From assembly GCA_003550445.1 (NCBI GenBank), contig PUKG01000212.1, positions 1-28,440 of the forward strand: a DNA stretch of 28,440 nucleotides, in the 5' to 3' direction. Both the position numbers and the translations under genes were made by a program. This DNA comes from Halobacteroidaceae bacterium (GTDB taxonomy: Bacteria; Bacillota; Halanaerobiia; B1SED10-174). Below are positions 14,152 through 22,298 of this stretch, piece by piece (the stretch's first letter is position 1; every line of letters begins with the position of its first letter). A model generated the notes under the pieces. The model was not told the DNA's origin and made no database searches. It saw only the letters and a list, made by a program, of their open reading frames with translations.

Positions 14152-14798
14152 TAATCATCACCTGCTTCCCGCAGGTTTCGCTGGTACTCAAAAAGCCATT
14201 TAATAATCTTATCCCGCAATGAAGACTTTATGTCCACAAAGGCAACACCCAGCTGGTGTTCTTCCCCTTTTTTGTCCTCTTTTAAGCGGCGAACCACTCC
14301 CCAAAGGGGATAATCAATTTCCAAAAGGGGAATTTTCATTTCGAGTTCCTCTCCCTCTTCTATTTTCAGGGCTCCTTTAATCCCAACTCCTCCACCACTT
14401 AAATCCAAAATCCGGCCTTTAATAAACTTCTCCAAATCATCTTGGTTTTTTGGGCGGGGCCGATAATCAATACGCCCCTCCACATCCACCCGCACATATT
14501 CCCGCCTTTGCACACGGTAAATTTTTTCTGGCATCTGGAGAATATAGTGGGGAAGGGGTTCTGGATTTCTTTCCTGAACCCGGGAGGTGAAAATAAATTT
14601 CCCTCGCTCTGTAGTATAAGAGATGGAAACGTTCTGGCCCCTATTTAAGGGGATAGTGACTCCTTGAATTTGGGGAGCTGCCATTTTAAAAGTTTTTCCC
14701 TCAATATCAAGGATCTTGGTTGCATATAAACCAGCTTCAGAACCCTTTATTTCAACAAAGATTTCCTGGTCTTCCTTTAATCCCGTTTTTTTCAACAC
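14151..14798 (-). CDS. PilZ-domain c-di-GMP receptor, YcgR/YpfA-like
   Basis: The protein (215 aa) has an N-terminal YcgR-like domain (about 1-90) and a C-terminal PilZ domain. The c-di-GMP-binding residues are intact: the arginine motif RVQRREYVR (95-103) and the DLSGGG motif (132-137). Such proteins slow or stop the flagellar motor when c-di-GMP is high, for example YcgR in E. coli and YpfA (MotI) in Bacillus. No ATG is near the start. GTG at 14798 has GGGAG six bases upstream; TTG at 14804 is the alternative. It follows flhF by about 40 bases, where flhG is usually found. Confidence 0.9.
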   Translation of the reverse strand: MLKKTGLKEDQEIFVEIKGSEAGLYATKILDIEGKTFKMAAPQIQGVTIPLNRGQNVSISYTTERGKFIFTSRVQERNPEPLPHYILQMPEKIYRVQRREYVRVDVEGRIDYRPRPKNQDDLEKFIKGRILDLSGGGVGIKGALKIEEGEELEMKIPLLEIDYPLWGVVRRLKEDKKGEEHQLGVAFVDIKSSLRDKIIKWLFEYQRNLREAGDD

Positions 14799-14837
14799 CC
14801 TCAACTCCCGACAAAAAAGCTGAAAACCTCAGGAAAG

Positions 14838-15857
14838 TCAGCCAAAAATTTTATCAACCAATTTTTCTGTCCTTAAAAATCCGAGATCATCAGAAATTTC
14901 CTTGCTGCTGGATACATATCCAATACTTTCATCCCGTTTCCAGGCAAGATTAATGATATTTCCAAGAGCATTGGTTTCATCAAGTTTTGTAAAAACATAT
15001 CCGGAAATACCTGTTTCAGAGAACCTGTCCCGGTAATTTTCCAGATCTTCAATTCTGGTGTTGATGCTCAAAACCAGCAGCCGCTCATCAATAAATTCGT
15101 GCCTGAGAATCCCTTTCATCTGGAGCATTTCATCCTTTTTCAGGGGGTTGCATCCTGCTGTGTCCAATAAAATTAGGTCAGCGTCAAAAAACCTCTCAAC
15201 AGCCCTTGTTAATTCATCCGGGGATTGGACTGTTTCCATCTCGACTCCAATCCGCCGGGAAATTATTTCTGCCTCCTCAATTGCCCCCAGCCTCCTTGTA
15301 TCCTGGCTGAGGATAACAACTCTTTTTCCTCTTTTCTTCACAAAACTTTCCGCCAGCTTAGCCATTGAAGTGGTCTTCCCTGTGCCCGCCGGCCCAATCA
15401 AGGCCACTACCCGAGGAAACCCTTCTCCAGCTTTAATCTCTTTTTCCCTGGGGAGTTTAGCAAGAATTAATTCTTTAATTTGAGAATATTTCTCCAGCCC
15501 CGTTAGTTCCCCGCTTAATTCTTTTATTATTTCCTCTTTAACCCCACTCTTTTCCAGTTTTTGCTCCAGGTTTGGAGGAATTATGGAAATCCCAGGGGGG
15601 GTTTTTAACGCAACTTCTTCAATCTCTGGAAGGGAACTCTGGTTTTTTGCAGCCTCTTTTATCAGGCTGGAAAACTGGTTGGTTTTTTCAGGTGCTCCCG
15701 CCATTACTTCGACCCCGCCTTTATTATCCATCCACCAAAAGCCCTTTTTTCTGTAACGCCTGGTCTGGTAAATTATGGCATCGGATCCCAGCTCTTCTTT
15801 GACCTGCCTGATAGCATCGGCCATATTTGCACCTTTAAACCTTTTAACCTGTTTCAA
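14838..15857 (-). CDS. flhF: Flagellar biosynthesis GTPase FlhF
   Basis: The 339-aa protein is an SRP-type GTPase that controls site and number of flagella. The N-terminal B region (MKQVKRFKGANMADAIRQVK, ELGSDAIIYQTRRY) is followed by a linker and the NG domains. GTPase motifs are GPAGTGKTT (155-163), DTRRLGA (186-192), DTAG (232-235) and TKLDE (290-294). The start is TTG at 15857 with GGGGTGAT five bases upstream; the gene overlaps flhA by 14 bases. Its usual regulator FlhG, an activator of its GTPase, is not encoded next to it. Confidence 0.95.
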   Translation of the reverse strand: MKQVKRFKGANMADAIRQVKEELGSDAIIYQTRRYRKKGFWWMDNKGGVEVMAGAPEKTNQFSSLIKEAAKNQSSLPEIEEVALKTPPGISIIPPNLEQKLEKSGVKEEIIKELSGELTGLEKYSQIKELILAKLPREKEIKAGEGFPRVVALIGPAGTGKTTSMAKLAESFVKKRGKRVVILSQDTRRLGAIEEAEIISRRIGVEMETVQSPDELTRAVERFFDADLILLDTAGCNPLKKDEMLQMKGILRHEFIDERLLVLSINTRIEDLENYRDRFSETGISGYVFTKLDETNALGNIINLAWKRDESIGYVSSSKEISDDLGFLRTEKLVDKIFG

Positions 15858-17934
15858 CTCTGATCACCCCCACAGAGCGAACTTCGATTCCCGGGTCTAT
15901 TTCGTTGTAGGAAAGGACAGGAATCTGGTTTTTATTCTGCCCCCTATCAAGGAGCCTTTTCAGGTGAAACCTTAAAATTGGGTTGGTAAGAATAACGGGT
16001 TGTTTCCCCTGGCTTCTTGCTTCATTAAACTTACCGATTACTGAGTCCAAAATCTGGCGTGCTTTTCCTGGATCAAGGTTTAGAAAAGATCCGTTTTCGG
16101 CCTGCTGCAGGCTTTCTCCAAGCTCTGCTTCCAGGTCAGGTGCCAGTGTTAAAGCCTGCATTATCCCTTCTTCCTGGTACTGGCGGGTAATGTGCCTCTG
16201 TAAAGCCTGCCGGACATATTCCGTTAAAACAACTGGATCCTTGGTTTGGCCTGCCCAATCGGCAAGGGTTTCCAGTATAGTGACCTGGTCTCGGATAGAA
16301 ACCTCTTCTTCCAGAAGGAACTGCAGGACTTTCTGGATTTCTCCGAGGCTCATCTGGTCGGGAATCAACTCATTAACAACGGCACTATAATCTTCCTTTA
16401 ATGTTTCCACAATTTCTTTAACCTCGCGCCTGCCAAGTAATTCAGCAGCATGCTCTTTTAACACTTCTGTAAGGTGAGTAGACATAATTGACGGAGGATC
16501 AACAACTGTATAGCCGGAAATTTCGGCTTCCTCCTGTTTATCCTCAGAAATCCAGATTGCGGGCAAACCAAAAGCAGGCTCAGAAACTTCAATTCCTTTT
16601 ATCTCCTGTTCCACATTTCCCGAATCCATTGCCAGAAAATGGTTGGGCATAATCTGGAAACGAGCTACTTCCATTCCCTTCAGCTTTATACTGTAGGTAT
16701 TGGGATCTATCTGCATATTATCTAAAACTCTGACGGGAGGAATAATCATACCCAGTTCGGTGGCAACCTGGCGGCGAATCAGGGTGATCCTTTCCAGAAA
16801 ATCTCCCCCCTGTTCCGGCAAAACGAGGGGTAAAAGGTTATAACCAAACTCCATTTCCACCGGGTCAACCCGGATTAACTCCTTGTAATCTTCTTTCTGT
16901 AGAGTTGGGCGTGATTGAGGTTCCAGTTCTTCCTCCGGTTCCTCCTCTGCTTCTTCCTTTTTTACCTTCTCTGCATTGAAAACGAAATACATCCCTCCAA
17001 CTATTCCCCCCAGAATGAACAGGGGAAAAGTTGGCAGACCTCTGCTCAAACCCAGTAAAAATAGGATACTTGCGACCACAAGTAGAGCCTTTGGCTGGCT
17101 CAACATTTGCCGGGAAAGATCCTGGCCAAGATTGGCTTCTCCTGCTGCTCTGGTTACTACCATCCCTGTGGATGTTGCAATCAGAAGTGCGGGGATCTGG
17201 GAAACAAGTCCATCACCCACAGTTAGTAGAGCATAAGTCTGAAGGGCTTCTTCCAGTGCCATTCCCTGTTGAATAACTCCTATTACAAGTCCCGCAACAA
17301 TGTTGATCAGGGTAATAACAATACCGGCAATGGCATCCCCTTTTACAAACTTGCTGGCTCCATCCATGGCCCCGTAGAAATCGGCTTCCTGGCGGATTTT
17401 TTTCCTTTCGTTTCGGGCTTCTTCCTCATTTATCAGTCCTGAATTCAAATCGGCATCAATACTCATTTGTTTTCCCGGCATGGCATCAAGGGTGAAACGT
17501 GCGGCTACTTCAGCCACCCTTTCTGCACCCTTGGTTATTACAATAAACTGAATCACTACAAGGATTAAGAAAATTATAAAACCAACGATATAATTTCCTC
17601 CCACCACAAAATCCCCAAAAGCAAAAATCATCCTTCCAGCATCAGCCTGCCCAAGGATCAGGCGGGTTGTAGAAACATTTAGAGCCAACCTGAACAGAGT
17701 AGCGAAAAGGAGCAAACTTGGAAAAACAGAAAATTCCAGGGGTTCCCCGGTATAAATACTTACCAGGAGGACGGTAAGGGCAAAAGCGATATTACAGGTA
17801 ATGAAAATGTCTAAAACCACTGTTGGTAAAGGAATAATAAACATTACCACAACTGTAACCAGGATAAAGGCAAAGAGAATATCGCTATATCTTTGTATCC
17901 AGTGGATTGGCATTTCCCTTGCTGAAAGAGCCAT
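15844..17934 (-). CDS. flhA: Flagellar export gate protein FlhA
   Basis: The 696-aa protein has eight membrane segments in its first half. The FHIPEP-type signature region is visible as NVSTTRLIL, GDFVVGGNYIVGFIIF, VITKGAERVAEVAARFTLDA and MPGKQMSIDADLNSGLI. An acidic linker (KKEEAEEEPEEELEPQ) leads into the cytoplasmic domain that forms the nonameric export gate and docks chaperones. Length and architecture are normal. GGAGG precedes the ATG. Confidence 0.98.
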   Translation of the reverse strand: MALSAREMPIHWIQRYSDILFAFILVTVVVMFIIPLPTVVLDIFITCNIAFALTVLLVSIYTGEPLEFSVFPSLLLFATLFRLALNVSTTRLILGQADAGRMIFAFGDFVVGGNYIVGFIIFLILVVIQFIVITKGAERVAEVAARFTLDAMPGKQMSIDADLNSGLINEEEARNERKKIRQEADFYGAMDGASKFVKGDAIAGIVITLINIVAGLVIGVIQQGMALEEALQTYALLTVGDGLVSQIPALLIATSTGMVVTRAAGEANLGQDLSRQMLSQPKALLVVASILFLLGLSRGLPTFPLFILGGIVGGMYFVFNAEKVKKEEAEEEPEEELEPQSRPTLQKEDYKELIRVDPVEMEFGYNLLPLVLPEQGGDFLERITLIRRQVATELGMIIPPVRVLDNMQIDPNTYSIKLKGMEVARFQIMPNHFLAMDSGNVEQEIKGIEVSEPAFGLPAIWISEDKQEEAEISGYTVVDPPSIMSTHLTEVLKEHAAELLGRREVKEIVETLKEDYSAVVNELIPDQMSLGEIQKVLQFLLEEEVSIRDQVTILETLADWAGQTKDPVVLTEYVRQALQRHITRQYQEEGIMQALTLAPDLEAELGESLQQAENGSFLNLDPGKARQILDSVIGKFNEARSQGKQPVILTNPILRFHLKRLLDRGQNKNQIPVLSYNEIDPGIEVRSVGVIRVETG

Positions 17935-17949
17935 CTTGCAACCTCCTAC

Positions 17950-19014
17950 CTATGAATAGTACTTCTGAAGGCGGAAAACAAAGGCAAGAATTTCCGCTAC
18001 CGCCTGGTAAAGATCCGGGGGAATTTCTTCACCAATTTCCGTGGAATGGTAAAGGGCCTGGGCCAGGGCCTTTTCCTCCATTACCTCAACATTATTAGCC
18101 CGAGCTATCTCGATAATTTTTAAGGCAACTTCTCCACTTCCCTTGGCAACAACTCTTGGGGCATTCATTTCTTCCCCATCATACCGAAGAGCAATAGCCA
18201 GGTGAGTGGGGTTGGTTATTATAACATCAGCCTCGGGGATCTCCTGCATCATCCTTTGCTGAGCCATAAAGCGCTGTCGTTCTTTAATCTTGCTCTGGAT
18301 CTGGGGATCTCCTTCAGTATCCTTGTGTTCATCCCGGACATCTTTTTTGCTCATCCGGATATTTTTTTCATGTTCCCAGCGCTGGTAAGCATAATCCATG
18401 ATGCTGATAATCAGGTGGAAAATCGCAATTATTATCCCTATCCGGAAAATTACCATCCCCACCTCCGCAAGAGCATCTCCCATGGCCATGTGGGGTAACT
18501 TGAGGAGAACGGGAATAAAACCCTGGAGGACAGAATAGGCTACTCCGATAAACATGGTAGCTTTCAAAATGGCCTTTAAAAGCTCGACAACGGCTCTTTT
18601 GGAAAAAATTCTTTGCAAACCCTTAATGGGGTTTAACCGTTCCGGTTTGGGTTTTAATACCTTGGTGGTAAAAAGGAATCCCACCTGGGTAAGTTCACCC
18701 GCCAGTCCAAAAATGGCGGAAGCTGAAAGCATAGGAATTATCATTATAGCTGCAACCTGGGCGGCTTCCATAGCCCGGCGGTGAAGATTGCCCTCGGTTA
18801 AATCCATGGCCAGGTCAGCCGTCAGGGAATATTGGAGGAATTGCTGGAAATAACCTATCCCAATTGGAACCATCCCCAGGAAGAAAAGTAACAGCAGCAT
18901 AAGGCTAAGAGCCATTGTTAATTCTCTACTTTTTGCAACCTGCCCCTCTTCCCTGGCCTTTTTCCTTCGCCTCGGCGTCGCCTTTTCCGTCTTTTCCTGT
19001 GTGCTCTGGGACAT
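17950..19014 (-). CDS. flhB: Flagellar export switch protein FlhB
   Basis: The 354-aa protein begins with a basic region (EKATPRRRKKAREEGQVAKS), has four membrane segments, and contains the NPTH self-cleavage motif at 268-271 in the cytoplasmic domain, followed by LAIALRYD. Cleavage at this motif switches export from rod/hook to filament proteins. Length is normal. The gene starts 3 bases after the fliR stop codon; the end of fliR supplies GGGGGG as ribosome binding site. Confidence 0.98.
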   Translation of the reverse strand: MSQSTQEKTEKATPRRRKKAREEGQVAKSRELTMALSLMLLLLFFLGMVPIGIGYFQQFLQYSLTADLAMDLTEGNLHRRAMEAAQVAAIMIIPMLSASAIFGLAGELTQVGFLFTTKVLKPKPERLNPIKGLQRIFSKRAVVELLKAILKATMFIGVAYSVLQGFIPVLLKLPHMAMGDALAEVGMVIFRIGIIIAIFHLIISIMDYAYQRWEHEKNIRMSKKDVRDEHKDTEGDPQIQSKIKERQRFMAQQRMMQEIPEADVIITNPTHLAIALRYDGEEMNAPRVVAKGSGEVALKIIEIARANNVEVMEEKALAQALYHSTEIGEEIPPDLYQAVAEILAFVFRLQKYYS

Positions 19015-19017
19015 GGT

Positions 19018-19794
19018 TTACCCCCCGATGCCATGTATTAGATTATTCAGCTGGCCAAACATACTCTGGAAAACCTCTCGAAAATACTGGCCAAAGGTTG
19101 GGAGAGAGAGAAAAATAACCATTATCCCCAAAAGAATTTTGGTTGGAATTCCCACGCTGAACATATTTATCTGCGGAATGGTCCTGGCTAAAAACCCAAA
19201 TACTATATCACTAATAAATAGGACAGCAATAACGGGAAGAGCCATCATAAAACTGATGTAAAAGAGGTTCCCTACAATTCTCATAATATAATCCCCGGTA
19301 ACTAAAATGGGGAAGGCCTGTCCCAGGGCCAGAACTTCAAAGCTTTGATAAACCCCCCGTAAAAGCAAGTGATGCCCCTGCAAACTCAGAAATAAAAGGG
19401 TGGCGAGGATGGTTTTTAGCTGCCCGGCAAGGGGGATCTGTTCACCACTCTGGGGGTCAAGGACATTTACCAGGGCAAAACCCATTCGGAGGTCAATAAA
19501 CTGGCCGGCAAGCTGGACAGAAGAAAAAGCAATGAAAACAATAAACCCCATTAAAAAGCCTGCAAGAACCTCATTTAATATCAGCATCCCGAATTCAAGT
19601 GGGTGGGGTAAATCCGTTGGACCCGCTTCGCCTACCGTGGGAAAAACCAGTAGGGTAAGAAAAATTACCAGACCAACCTTGACCCTTGCGGGGACCTGAA
19701 CACTTCCGTAAAAAGGAACAATCAGGAAGAAACCTATTAACCTGGTCATAATTAAACCAAAGGTTGTTATCAGCAGTATTAATTGGTCATCCAT
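19018..19794 (-). CDS. fliR: Flagellar export protein FliR
   Basis: The 258-aa membrane protein has about six hydrophobic segments and the FliR/SpaR pattern: an N-terminal RLIGFFLIVPFYGSVQVPAR, then GFALVNVLDPQSGEQIPLAG and, near the end, PQINMFSVGIPTKILLGI. It forms the export gate core with FliP and FliQ. The ATG lies 6 bases after the fliQ stop codon, with GGGGTGA inside the end of fliQ. Confidence 0.97.
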   Translation of the reverse strand: MDDQLILLITTFGLIMTRLIGFFLIVPFYGSVQVPARVKVGLVIFLTLLVFPTVGEAGPTDLPHPLEFGMLILNEVLAGFLMGFIVFIAFSSVQLAGQFIDLRMGFALVNVLDPQSGEQIPLAGQLKTILATLLFLSLQGHHLLLRGVYQSFEVLALGQAFPILVTGDYIMRIVGNLFYISFMMALPVIAVLFISDIVFGFLARTIPQINMFSVGIPTKILLGIMVIFLSLPTFGQYFREVFQSMFGQLNNLIHGIGG

Positions 19795-19800
19795 TTACTT

Positions 19801-20073
19801 TCACCCCGCCAGGTAATAGGGAATATTTATGTAAAGGGTTTCCACAAAATCAACCAGGACCCTTAAAATCCATGGTCCAAAAACCACTATAGAAACAAGA
19901 ACAACCACAATTTTGGGGATAAAAGCAAGGGTTTGTTCCTGGATCTGGGTAGTAGCCTGAAAGATGCTAACAAGCAAACCGGTTAATAAACCCAATCCCA
20001 GAACCGGTGCAGTTACAAGGAGAATTGTTTGAAGGGCTTCTCTCCCCAGAAAAATTACAAGCTCATAACTCAC
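19801..20073 (-). CDS. fliQ: Flagellar export protein FliQ
   Basis: The 90-aa protein has two membrane segments and the family pattern LLTGLLVSIFQATTQIQEQT followed by LAFIPKIV. Length is typical. The start codon is GTG with AGGGGAGAGG upstream. It is one of the three core export gate proteins. Confidence 0.97.
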   Translation of the reverse strand: MSYELVIFLGREALQTILLVTAPVLGLGLLTGLLVSIFQATTQIQEQTLAFIPKIVVVLVSIVVFGPWILRVLVDFVETLYINIPYYLAG

Positions 20074-20087
20074 TTTTCCTCTCCCCT

Positions 20088-20840
20088 TTAAAAAGTTGTA
20101 ACAAGCGATCTAATGACCAGGTACCAACCGTCAACCAGAACAAACAAAAGAATTTTAAATGGCAAAGAAATCATAACCGGTGGAAGCATCAACATTCCCA
20201 TTGACATTAGGGTGCTTGCCACAATCATATCAATGATAATAAAGGGTATGTATAATAGAAACCCTATCTGGAATGCAGTTTTTAGTTCGCTGATAATAAA
20301 GGCCGGGATCAAAACCAGGGTTGGAACCTCATCAGGATTGTTTGGTCTTTCTTCCCCCGAGATTTCAATAAAAAGAGCCAGATCCCGTTCTGATACCTGT
20401 TCAAACATAAACTCTCGCAGGGGATTAAGGGCAAGTTCCAGGGCTTCTTCTTCGGCAATTTCTTCGGCCAGATAAGGCTGAAAGGCTTCTTCATTTATTT
20501 GTCCAAAAACCGGTGACATAATAAATAAGGTTAAAAAGAGGGCCAGGCCTACAATAATCTGGTTAGGAGGCATCCTTTGCGTGGCCAGAGCATTTCTGAG
20601 TAATGAAAGGACAACCACAATCCTGGTAAAAGAAGTCAGCATTATTACAATAGAGGGGGCAAGAGAAAGAACTGTAAGGAGTAACATCAATTGCAATCCC
20701 AGAGCCCAGTTACTGGCCCCTTCTTCCCCAAGAGAAATATCTATTGGAGGAAGCTCCATTGGCTGAGCAGAAGCAGTAGAATTTAAAATTAGAAAAATTC
20801 CAAGAAAAATTAACCCAAAAACCAGGGATCTATCCTTCAT
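20088..20840 (-). CDS. fliP: Flagellar export protein FliP
   Basis: The 250-aa protein has a cleavable signal peptide (residues 1 to about 25, ending ASA) and four further membrane segments. Family signatures visible are SFTRIVVVLSLLRNALATQR and, in the second half, LLYIPFIIIDMIVASTLMSM followed by GMLMLPPVMISLPFKILLFV. It forms the export gate core. It overlaps fliO by 11 bases. Confidence 0.98.
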   Translation of the reverse strand: MKDRSLVFGLIFLGIFLILNSTASAQPMELPPIDISLGEEGASNWALGLQLMLLLTVLSLAPSIVIMLTSFTRIVVVLSLLRNALATQRMPPNQIIVGLALFLTLFIMSPVFGQINEEAFQPYLAEEIAEEEALELALNPLREFMFEQVSERDLALFIEISGEERPNNPDEVPTLVLIPAFIISELKTAFQIGFLLYIPFIIIDMIVASTLMSMGMLMLPPVMISLPFKILLFVLVDGWYLVIRSLVTTF

Positions 20841-21162
20841 AATCTGTGCCCTCCCCTGCCCAACCGGAAAGATCCCCTTTCCCCTCAGGGAAACTTTTTA
20901 AAAGGGAAATATCTCCGTCGTTTACTGCTAGCAGTAAAACCTCATCACGCATTTTGGCAACAACCAGTTGTTTTTTTACCCCCATGGGGATCCGTTGTTT
21001 TATTTCCAGCTCCCCACCGCTTTTTTCATTCAGGCCACCCTTTCCCAGGAGAAATTTTTCCCCGTACCTGCGGAAGAGAATAATTAAAACTACTACAGCC
21101 CCCAGGGCGAACAAAACCCTGAAAAGGTCCCATATATAACTGCTGGTCTCAATTCCGTTCAT
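20830..21162 (-). CDS. fliO: FliO/FliZ-type flagellar assembly protein
   Basis: The 110-aa protein has one N-terminal membrane segment (LFRVLFALGAVVVLIILFRR) and a cytoplasmic part with LEIKQRIPMGVKKQLVVAKM and LLLAVNDGDISLLKSF. This is the FliO pattern, called FliZ in Bacillus. FliO helps FliP assemble. The ATG at 21162 has GGAGGGG six bases upstream; an upstream TTG at 21180 has no support. It overlaps fliP. Confidence 0.88.
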   Translation of the reverse strand: MNGIETSSYIWDLFRVLFALGAVVVLIILFRRYGEKFLLGKGGLNEKSGGELEIKQRIPMGVKKQLVVAKMRDEVLLLAVNDGDISLLKSFPEGKGDLSGWAGEGTDYEG

Positions 21163-21188
21163 GTCTTTCCCCTCCGCCAAAACTTTTT

Positions 21189-21899
21189 TTAGGGTTCAAT
21201 ATCCTGAATTCTTTCCAAGGGACTGATAATTTTCTTGATCCGGAAAGCAAAACTTTCCTCAATAACCACTACTTCCCCCTTGGCTATAAGTTTCCCATTT
21301 ACAAGAAGATCAACATCTTCACCGGCGAGCCGGTCAAGTTCAATTATGGAACCTTTCCCCAGCTCAAGAATTTCTTTAATGGTCATTCGGGCTCTTCCTA
21401 ACCGGACAGTAAGCTGAAGGGGAATATCCCTGATTAACTCAATTGAACCATGATCATGGTTAACTTTTTCCGGTTCAAGTTCTTCAAATTCCATTTTCTG
21501 TGCTTTTACGGTTCCCTTTTCTTTGGGTTCTTCCTTTTCTGCCCCGAGATTGGTTTGCTTTTCCTTAGAGTCTGAGCTTTTTTCCGCGGGTACAGGTTCT
21601 TTTTTCTTTTCACCTTTTAAATCCGCACCCTCAATAAGAGAAAGCTGGCCTGCAACAAGCTTTTGCACCATGTCCTTTAAAAAATTCTTTGGGGCAAGCT
21701 GAACAATGGTACTGTCTACCAGATCTCCAATAGAGATCCTGAAAGAAATCTGAACAATTTCTTCCTCACTCTCAAATTTACTCGACCGTTCTACTTTATC
21801 TTCCAGGGTAATATACTCTGTTTTGGGTGGAGAAATATCTATCTGTCGGTTAAAAACCTGGGACATGGCCGTTGAGGCAGACCCGATCATCTGGTTCAT
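21189..21899 (-). CDS. fliY: FliY C-terminal part: second CheC half plus FliN/SpoA domain
   Basis: This 236-aa frame is the direct in-frame continuation of the segment ending at 21918. Residues 1 to about 85 (MNQMIGSASTAMSQVFNRQI, DISPPKTEYI) are the second half of the CheC-like phosphatase domain. A charged, Lys/Glu-rich linker follows (about 95-145). The last 85 residues are a FliN/SpoA switch domain (IPLQLTVRLGRARMTIKEIL, ELDRLAGEDVDLLVNGKLIA, AFRIKKII) that builds the C ring. If translated alone from the ATG at 21899, it could rely on GAGG only two bases upstream. It would then lose the Ser and Glu of the second phosphatase motif. The FliN domain itself looks intact. Confidence 0.85.
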   Translation of the reverse strand: MNQMIGSASTAMSQVFNRQIDISPPKTEYITLEDKVERSSKFESEEEIVQISFRISIGDLVDSTIVQLAPKNFLKDMVQKLVAGQLSLIEGADLKGEKKKEPVPAEKSSDSKEKQTNLGAEKEEPKEKGTVKAQKMEFEELEPEKVNHDHGSIELIRDIPLQLTVRLGRARMTIKEILELGKGSIIELDRLAGEDVDLLVNGKLIAKGEVVVIEESFAFRIKKIISPLERIQDIEP

Positions 21900-21917
21900 T
21901 GCCTCAGATAAAGCACT

Positions 21918-21920
21918 TCA
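21918..21920 (-). other. In-frame TGA interrupting fliY
   Basis: The TGA stands between EIGEMQ and SALSEAMNQM. Upstream and downstream frames are the same, with no other stop in 369 codons; the family normally has a hydrophobic residue here. TGA is a normal stop codon for other genes in this window, including hpf, flgJ and sigH. Confidence 0.9.
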
Positions 21921-22298
21921 CTGCATTTCACCAATTTCTCCAGAAAGATCTTTGCCTTCTCCCCCAAGCATTAAATCTGCAATTATCTCTGCATCTTTTT
22001 CTCCCACAACAAGGAGGTTTACACCCTCCAAACCTGAAAGATAACCTACTTCCACCAGGACCAGGGGTTTATTGTGTTCCTGGATTACTTTTTCCAGGGT
22101 AGTCAGGGACACTTGAGGGGTTGTAATCTGTACCGGGCGATCGAGGATATTGTGCAATGCAGTAGCGGCAGCCCCCATCGAAATGTTTCCAACTTCCCCA
22201 ATTACATCTTTTTCATCGCTGGTTAGTTCCGATTTTTTCCGGTCCTCAGTTTCCAGCAGGGCATCTATTTCTTCCTGAGAAAGTATCTCGTTATTCAT
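21918..22298 (-). CDS. fliY: FliY N-terminal part: CheY-P binding peptide and first CheC half
   Basis: The 126-aa frame begins with a CheY-P-binding peptide (ILSQEEIDALL), as in FliM. It continues with the first half of a CheC/FliY phosphatase domain, containing the active-site motif DVIGEVGN, then NISMGAAATAL and ITTPQVSL. It stops at TGA right after GGEGKDLSGEIGEMQ, where FliY proteins normally continue into the second active-site helix. Joined with the next frame the protein would be about 369 residues, close to Bacillus FliY. FliY dephosphorylates CheY-P at the motor switch. The gene overlaps fliM by 8 bases. Alone this piece would be half a domain and probably unstable. Confidence 0.85.
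   Translation of the reverse strand: MNNEILSQEEIDALLETEDRKKSELTSDEKDVIGEVGNISMGAAATALHNILDRPVQITTPQVSLTTLEKVIQEHNKPLVLVEVGYLSGLEGVNLLVVGEKDAEIIADLMLGGEGKDLSGEIGEMQ

Noticed and set aside
21918..21920. TGA read as tryptophan or selenocysteine across the genome
   Set aside because: TGA ends hpf, sigH, flgJ and other genes at family-typical lengths, and the affected FliY position is normally an aliphatic residue.
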